From Chondrus crispus (taxonomy: Eukaryota > Rhodophyta > Florideophyceae > Gigartinales > Gigartinaceae), in contig NW_005179046.1 in NCBI RefSeq assembly GCF_000350225.1, forward strand, positions 62,001-126,000: a stretch of DNA of 64,000 bases, written 5' to 3'. Each line of letters starts with the position of its first letter. The first letter of the stretch is position 1. Positions 58,267 through 64,000 of the stretch are shown piece after piece. The notes beneath the pieces were generated by a model. It saw nothing but the letters and a program-made list of their open reading frames with translations. It searched no databases and was not told the origin of the DNA. Both the position numbers and the translations under genes were made by a program.

Positions 58267-60693
58267 ATGGCGACTCTGTCAGGCGGGCTGCGGAAGGCTC
58301 TGCAGACCCGCCTGCTCGACGGCATGATTCGCAAGGTCGAGTCCGGCTCCAACAAATGGAAAGTCCTCGTCGTCGATCGCGAATCCCTCCGCATTCTCTC
58401 CGCCGCCCTTCAAGTCAACGACCTTGTCAACGAAGGCATCAGCATTGTCGAGATGCTCGACATGCGACGCGAACCCCTCCCACGCATCCCAGCTCTCTAC
58501 TTTATCACTCCGTCCGCCGAATCCGTCCAGCAACTCGCGTCCGAGCAGGCAACCCAATACAGGGAGTATCACATTTTCTTCACCTCCCGCCTTCCCGATT
58601 TTCAGATGGACGTCTTGAGAGGGAACGTGGCCTTGTTGCGCCGTGTCCGCACGCTCGTCGAGCTAGACGTCGCCTTTCTTGCCCTTGAATCACGCCTGTT
58701 TAGCTTGGGACGCCCGGCGAGTTCGCTTCCACAAATTTACGCGGACGACGGGAATGCGCGCGAGGAAATGGCTACGATATCAGAACGCGTAACGGAGGCA
58801 TGTGGAATTCTCGCCCCGTCTATAGACTGGACTGTCCGTTGTGATGCTACGTCTGGCACATCAAAGACAGTAGCCAGTTTGGTCAAGGAGCAGCTCGAAA
58901 CAGCACGAATTGAACGTCGCGCCAACACAACCGGCGATAAAGAGAAAGTCGTAGAGGGGGGAAGTGGGGACGCCGACGAAGTTGGGTCTCCTGTGAAAGC
59001 CACTTTGCTTATTGTCGACCGTATTGCAGATCTCACCACTCCACTTGTGCATGAATATTCGTATCAAGCAATGGCGCATGACCTCCTCAAGCTCAACTAC
59101 CAGAAACCTGGTGGTGCACATGTTGAGGTCCCGGATGAAAAGAATACTGAGAAGAAGAACTGGCTTCAGATCGATGACGAGGAAAACGACCCAGTATGGA
59201 CTGACATTCGCTCTATGTTTATTGAGGAAGCCCTTGCAAAGGCCCAAGCGTCCTTGAAGGAATTTCTTGAAACAGATGCTGCCTTCAAGATTCGGGGGAA
59301 GGGCACAAGTGATGTCGACATCAAGGACATGAGCGCCGCCGTGCGAGCACTACCCAATTCACAGCTGCGCGCCGACAAGCATGCAATGCACATTCGGGCT
59401 GCTAGAGAGTGCCTGGAACTTGGCTCCACGCAAGGGCTGACGGATCTTGCTCTTGTAGAACAAGATTTGCTTCAAGGACGGACTTCAGAAGGAACAAGAA
59501 TACGGCCAGAGGCAATGCTAGAATGCATCACTGCAGTTCTTGATGACAGCAGGGTGCCTCCATGTCATCGAATCCGTCTTGTGATGATAGCCTTAGTCAT
59601 CGCCGAGGGACTGCCAGGGTTGGGAGGTGAAAACTCCGCTCTTGCACAGTCTGCAACCTACAGGTCTAAACTTCTCCGCAGCAAAATCAGAGATATCGTG
59701 AATGAAGATGGCAGCGGGGGGGCACCTTTGATGGGGCTGGAGAAACTCTTGACGATCGCCAGCTCAGGACTTAGCAGTTACAAGGCCACACAAAATACGC
59801 ATGTGGGCGGCGACAATGCCGACACGGTCGCAGCAAAACTGAAGCAAAAATATGAGCATCGCCGGCAAGCCAAACAAGTGAAGAAAGACAACGCCATACG
59901 AAGGAGGCGACACGGTCTTGAAGAGCAAGACGAACTGGAATACGACGTCGCACGCTATCACCCACCCCTGCGCAGTGTTATGATGGACCTCGTTGATGAC
60001 GAACTCGACACAAGCGACTTCCCAGAGATTGGGTCTGTGTCCGTAGATTCCATCATTGCTTCACTTGGCGAGTCGTCCGTGAGCGATCAAAACGATAGCG
60101 AGAGATCTAGTCATATGACTGGAAAGGCAGCATTACGGTATGGTGGGGCAGCTGTCCGCTCTCATTCTGCTTCAGTCGCTTCAGCCATGAAGGCTTTCGG
60201 TCGAGGAGAATCTAAACAATCAACCGCATCTGATGATGACAAATTTCGGCTGGCTGAAACTGGCCATTTGTATATAATCTTTGTTGTTGGTGGCGTTTCT
60301 TATTCTGAGGTCCGTGCGATGTACGAGGTGTGCGCAAAGAGGGAAGCTAATATAGTAATTGGTGGGTCAAGTGTTTTGACTCCAAACGCCTTTGTAGAGG
60401 CAGTGGGAGCACTGGCCGACCCAGTTCAACGCATTCGCGTGATGCTTCCCCCTCTCCCTGTCGAGCTAGCAATGTCAAGGGCTATGCAAGCGAAAGCACT
60501 GGAAGCAGGAAGAGCAACATCGGCGAGCGGTATGGGCTCTCGGAAGAGTGAAGCCAATGTAGATGATCCGTCAGAGGTCAGCATCAACTCGAACACGGAT
60601 GAGAGCAAGGGTCGGGATGATCCACAAGTTGAAGTAGTTGTTGGATACAAAAAATCTAGAGGCATGCGTTTATTCGGACGAAAGAAAAAGTAG
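58267..60693 (+). CDS. Sec1/Munc18-family (SM) protein
   Basis: An intronless 808-residue protein. The N-terminal domain has WKVLVVDRESLRILSAAL, PALYFITPS and YHIFFTSRLPD, the Sec1 domain-1 and domain-2 pattern. The central part has LLIVDRIADLTTPLVHEYSYQAMAHDLL, the most conserved SM segment. The C-terminal conserved block LYIIFVVGGVSYSEVRAMYEV lies near residue 675. SM proteins clasp syntaxins and SNARE bundles during vesicle fusion; the DLTTPL segment and KKNW-like follow-up fit Sec1/KEULE (exocytic), but Sly1 or Vps45 cannot be fully excluded. Compared with usual SM proteins (about 600-670 residues), extra length lies in a charged loop (about 510-660) and a Ser-rich tail ending in GRKKK. 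Confidence 0.88.
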   Translation: MATLSGGLRKALQTRLLDGMIRKVESGSNKWKVLVVDRESLRILSAALQVNDLVNEGISIVEMLDMRREPLPRIPALYFITPSAESVQQLASEQATQYREYHIFFTSRLPDFQMDVLRGNVALLRRVRTLVELDVAFLALESRLFSLGRPASSLPQIYADDGNAREEMATISERVTEACGILAPSIDWTVRCDATSGTSKTVASLVKEQLETARIERRANTTGDKEKVVEGGSGDADEVGSPVKATLLIVDRIADLTTPLVHEYSYQAMAHDLLKLNYQKPGGAHVEVPDEKNTEKKNWLQIDDEENDPVWTDIRSMFIEEALAKAQASLKEFLETDAAFKIRGKGTSDVDIKDMSAAVRALPNSQLRADKHAMHIRAARECLELGSTQGLTDLALVEQDLLQGRTSEGTRIRPEAMLECITAVLDDSRVPPCHRIRLVMIALVIAEGLPGLGGENSALAQSATYRSKLLRSKIRDIVNEDGSGGAPLMGLEKLLTIASSGLSSYKATQNTHVGGDNADTVAAKLKQKYEHRRQAKQVKKDNAIRRRRHGLEEQDELEYDVARYHPPLRSVMMDLVDDELDTSDFPEIGSVSVDSIIASLGESSVSDQNDSERSSHMTGKAALRYGGAAVRSHSASVASAMKAFGRGESKQSTASDDDKFRLAETGHLYIIFVVGGVSYSEVRAMYEVCAKREANIVIGGSSVLTPNAFVEAVGALADPVQRIRVMLPPLPVELAMSRAMQAKALEAGRATSASGMGSRKSEANVDDPSEVSINSNTDESKGRDDPQVEVVVGYKKSRGMRLFGRKKK

Positions 60694-61304
60694 ACATTAC
60701 ATTAGACGGATTCGCTGATTGTGAGGGAAAGATAAGTCCAACGACAGCTAGCTACGAACGGAAGCAAGAATTAACATGCCAATTTTGCCTTGGGTGTACT
60801 GACCACAGGACAGAGAGTAAGGGATTTTCCTGATGTGTTATTTTCCAGTAGGTCTTAAGAGCAGCACGGTCCACTATGCCAGTGATGACCAAGAAACCTA
60901 GTAGCAAAAGATATCAATGAATTTGAAAAACGTCTGGAATGAAAAGATACGTCATGAAGCACAACACTAGAGGACAATGTGCACCTACGTCTTCCATCCT
61001 CCACGCTTCAGAGCTTACGCATCACACAACAATTCTCGTGTCCGCGTGACGCGAACGGGGTCCTATTGCTTGTATTTTACCGTTTGAAAAGCAAGAGCCA
61101 TGGGCATGAAGTACAAAAGCGTGAAGATCCGAGAAGTCTGCTAACTCTTCCCACTTAAAAGGTATCAGGCAAGCAGCTGGCTGACCTAGTAGAAACACTG
61201 CTTCGACCCTCACGATCCTTTCTCAAACCCAAATGCAGTATAACTCGAATAAAAACTACATATACCTCAGTTTATTTGTTCATACTGGACAAAATAGGAG
61301 TCCG
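60694..61304. other. Intergenic between convergent SM and ABC transporter genes
   Basis: No gene recognised; presumably both 3' untranslated regions. Confidence 0.45.
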
Positions 61305-64000
61305 TCACCTCGACAAGAACCGAATCCTTGCAAATGCATATCCAGCGACTACACGGCAAACCATGATTGACACGCCAATGGCCACAAGACCAACCCACTT
61401 ATTGACATCATCAGCGCTGAACCTCTCAATCAGCACTTGGCCGTTCGGAATGGGACAGAAAGTACATGTACTAATGCCATTTCTTATCACAGTCCCAAAG
61501 TTGCTGTCCGGAATTTCCTCGCAAGTGGCAAAGCCTTCAGGCAGCCCGAATTCCAAGAGCTCAGTAGGTTTGCAAGTGAAGTCCCTGTCATTCATCTGAT
61601 TCTGGACGATACCAGAAAGGTAGTAGAAAAACGGATTTATCCAGGTACTCCACCGCCACCACACGGGCATGGCGTTTTTCGTGATAAAGAACCCAGAGAG
61701 AACATTGAACACGGATGTGAATGAGCTCGCAATCATTTCAGCAAGGGCGATAGATGGGGTAATACTTGCCAACATCACCCCGAGGACAACGGAAAAGTAG
61801 TAGAGCAGCTGAGCTGCCAAAAAGAAGTATCCAAAACGAGCAGCATCCAATCCAACCATGAAGTAGAACACAATTGTGAAAACGAGGGTGGCGACGAAGG
61901 TGAAGGGAATTTCAACCAGCCCTAATGCAAAGTGGAAAGAGAGCGGCTTATATGTCCCTGATGCGATTTCCCTGTAAAACACCGAGCGTCCATTCACTGT
62001 AGGTGGAATGACGTTTTGCGCACTCAAACTGCTGGGTATCACAGTCAGGAACAGCGCTGCGAATGCTACTTGGGCCCCCACCTGCGTATCTTCAACGTCG
62101 CGAAGGTATAAAACACCGATCAGTAGGGCAATGGCAAGCATCAATACAACCCTCGTAAGATTGTATTCTGGAAGACGCCAGTATCGCCAGAATAGCCTTC
62201 GAACCACTTCAAACAACTGCTTCTGGAGTCCAATACCCTGGAAGGAGCCTTCTGATGAATCCACATCATCCTCGGGTTTTGCAAGCTCTTCAACTTCATC
62301 CACAGTTTTCCTTCTCTCCTCACTGTCTCTCCATTCCCCTGACCAGTCTTTGCTCTCATCTGCGATGACATCCAACATCCAATCAGCCGGATTTGTGTCC
62401 TCCTCCATCTCAGGTGCACCCCTGGAGCGGAAGTAGTTTCTGATAGCGCCACCACCTTCACCGATGTCACCGAAGTACACTTGCTTTCCACCACGCTTCA
62501 AGAGCAACAGTTGGTCAAACATGGCAAACACCTCCGTGCTTGGCTGATGAACTGTGCATATCACGCTGGTTCCTGTGTCAGCGATCTTGCGCAGAGCATT
62601 AGCCACCACTAAGGCGCTCGATGCTGAAATTCCACTGGTCGGCTCATCCAAGAACAGCACAATTGGGTCGGCCACCACCTCTAGTGCCATTGTGAGGAGT
62701 TTCAACTCTCCAGCTCCAAGCGATTTCACGAGGATATCTGCGAAAGGAGTGAGCCCCAACAAATCAATCGTTTCCATGGCACGAACATTCTTCTCACGTT
62801 TCCTAATTACTTTTGGTAAACGAAGGTTGGCACTGAAACAAACGGCTTCCTTCACGGTTGCTTCCCCGATATGCATGTCATTTTGTTCGCAATAGCCAGT
62901 CCAATGGGCAATTTTCTCCTTGCTGATCGGGACCCCGTTGATGCGGATGTCTCCATCCATAGTAGTACCCTTGCCCATCGTCTTCCTCAGCGAGCAAACA
63001 TCTAACAGTGTTGATTTTCCTGCCCCACTCTCACCCATCAAAAGCACAACCTTGCCTCCGATGGCATGACCGGAAATCTCATTCAGCAAACGCTTCTTCC
63101 CATCTGCTACAGCATAAACTACATCCTTGAACGTAAAGCGTGTATTCGTCTTCATTTTGGCACCCCGAACATCAATAGAGACAGAATGCGACACAGACTC
63201 CAACTCCGTTCTCCTGTTCATATCGGCTTTCGATCTAAGCTTCAATGCGTGTCCCGATGGCTTGGACAGAGCAGTTGCAACAGCAGCGACCAGTACAAAC
63301 ACAACGAGGAAACCGAGGGAGACGAGGAAAAAGTATAGGCGGAAGATAGGTCCGTTGGTTACGCCCAACATTTGCTCTATGAACTCGAGCCCATCGCCCA
63401 CGGTACATACGCGTAAATCCATCGGCACAGCTGGATGTGGCGGGAGCAATTCTTCGGGGTCGCATTTAAACGTGAGGCCGTCAAATTCATTCAATAGCAG
63501 AGCTTCAAATGCATAATGCAAAGGATTGATCCAGTAAAGCCACTTGATCCATTCATCGATGAGCTGGGGCGGTTTCATGAATCCGGTGAAGAGGATAAGA
63601 ATGATTGTCAAGATACCACCAACGCCCTGCGCACTCTCCGAGTCATCAAACACCGCCACCAAGAAGCGCGTAAGAGCGATCATGATGAGGGAAACAACGG
63701 AGACGATGAGAACAGCGTAAAGAAGTCTTTGTGCACTGCCACCAAGACTCATCCCTGCCATCAGATAGAGAGGTATGAGGAAGCAGGAAGATCTCGCAAT
63801 CTCTATGACGACATCAAAGAACGTATACGTCAAGATTGCTGGCCAGGCGCTGTAAAAGGATGAGTAACGTTGCTTGGCGAAGACTTTCCTGTCGTCATGC
63901 TTTTCCGGAAGTTTTGCAAGAGACGCCAAACTCATAAACAAAAGAGCGAGGAACAACAAGCCGCCTCTGGTGGTAGCACCCGCAGCGTCCTTATCTAGTT
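61305..64000 (-). CDS. PDR-type full-size ABCG transporter, 5' part beyond the window
   Basis: The frame is open to the right edge, so the N-terminal half (NBD1 and most of TMD1) lies outside. Visible from the edge: the end of TMD1, a linker, NBD2 with Walker A GESGAGKSTLLD, Walker B VLFLDEPTSG and H-loop CTVHQPS, then TMD2 with six hydrophobic segments and a Cys-rich external loop (TCEEI, CTFCPIP). The nucleotide-binding half before the membrane half is the reverse ABCG/PDR order. The family exports hydrophobic compounds across the plasma membrane. The signature region reads SLGAGELKLLTMALE instead of an LSxxQ-type motif, and the D-loop is SGIS instead of SGLD, so NBD2 may be a degenerate ATP site. 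Confidence 0.92.
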   Translation of the reverse strand, partial: LDKDAAGATTRGGLLFLALLFMSLASLAKLPEKHDDRKVFAKQRYSSFYSAWPAILTYTFFDVVIEIARSSCFLIPLYLMAGMSLGGSAQRLLYAVLIVSVVSLIMIALTRFLVAVFDDSESAQGVGGILTIILILFTGFMKPPQLIDEWIKWLYWINPLHYAFEALLLNEFDGLTFKCDPEELLPPHPAVPMDLRVCTVGDGLEFIEQMLGVTNGPIFRLYFFLVSLGFLVVFVLVAAVATALSKPSGHALKLRSKADMNRRTELESVSHSVSIDVRGAKMKTNTRFTFKDVVYAVADGKKRLLNEISGHAIGGKVVLLMGESGAGKSTLLDVCSLRKTMGKGTTMDGDIRINGVPISKEKIAHWTGYCEQNDMHIGEATVKEAVCFSANLRLPKVIRKREKNVRAMETIDLLGLTPFADILVKSLGAGELKLLTMALEVVADPIVLFLDEPTSGISASSALVVANALRKIADTGTSVICTVHQPSTEVFAMFDQLLLLKRGGKQVYFGDIGEGGGAIRNYFRSRGAPEMEEDTNPADWMLDVIADESKDWSGEWRDSEERRKTVDEVEELAKPEDDVDSSEGSFQGIGLQKQLFEVVRRLFWRYWRLPEYNLTRVVLMLAIALLIGVLYLRDVEDTQVGAQVAFAALFLTVIPSSLSAQNVIPPTVNGRSVFYREIASGTYKPLSFHFALGLVEIPFTFVATLVFTIVFYFMVGLDAARFGYFFLAAQLLYYFSVVLGVMLASITPSIALAEMIASSFTSVFNVLSGFFITKNAMPVWWRWSTWINPFFYYLSGIVQNQMNDRDFTCKPTELLEFGLPEGFATCEEIPDSNFGTVIRNGISTCTFCPIPNGQVLIERFSADDVNKWVGLVAIGVSIMVCRVVAGYAFARIRFLSR

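Overview
The window is nuclear DNA of a photosynthetic eukaryote. Most host genes are intronless or carry one or two short GT-AG introns of about 85-190 bp. They include an archaeal/eukaryotic release factor, MCM6, DNA polymerase epsilon subunit B, an SF3b splicing subunit, an SM protein and a ferrochelatase with a plastid-transit-like N terminus. Compact intron-poor genes lying between Copia, Gypsy, LINE and Harbinger elements fit a florideophyte red alga (Chondrus-like). This placement is inference from style; nothing in the window proves it.

The left part (1-27 kb) is repeat-rich. It holds a gag-like LTR-element fossil on the minus strand, two tandem-repeat blocks, a Gypsy integrase tail, a long-TIR Mutator-like element, a LINE with reverse transcriptase and a restriction-like endonuclease region, several MITEs, a Copia element with 142-bp LTRs and a 5-bp target duplication, and a PIF/Harbinger element with TAA target duplication and both its genes in broken form. 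Only two solid host genes lie here: a mitochondrial carrier (three exons) and a class-I glutamine amidotransferase (two exons).

The right part (27-64 kb) is gene-dense: DUF547 protein (+), POLE2 (+), NRAMP transporter (-), an FSH1/OVCA2 serine hydrolase (+), a SAYSvFN protein (-), an SPT3-like protein (-), MCM6 (-), XPG/Rad2 nuclease (-), PHF5A/Rds3 (+), eRF1 (-), an M20 dipeptidase (+), ferrochelatase (+), a Sec1/Munc18 protein (+) and a PDR-type ABC transporter (-) cut by the right edge. POLE2 and MCM6 both carry consensus E2F-type sites a few hundred bases upstream of their ATG, which fits S-phase co-regulation. XPG lies directly upstream of MCM6 on the same strand. PHF5A and eRF1 converge, and between them lies a decayed tandem duplicate of parts of both genes.

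Three structural themes recur. First, there are long near-perfect palindromes with a zero- or one-base centre (12027-12083, 22003-22054, 35699-35745). Second, there is a dispersed GTAC-rich foldback motif, often just downstream of genes. Third, there are Harbinger-type termini beginning GAGCA. No tRNA, rRNA or CRISPR array was seen. An assembly gap of 100 N lies at 49253-49352.
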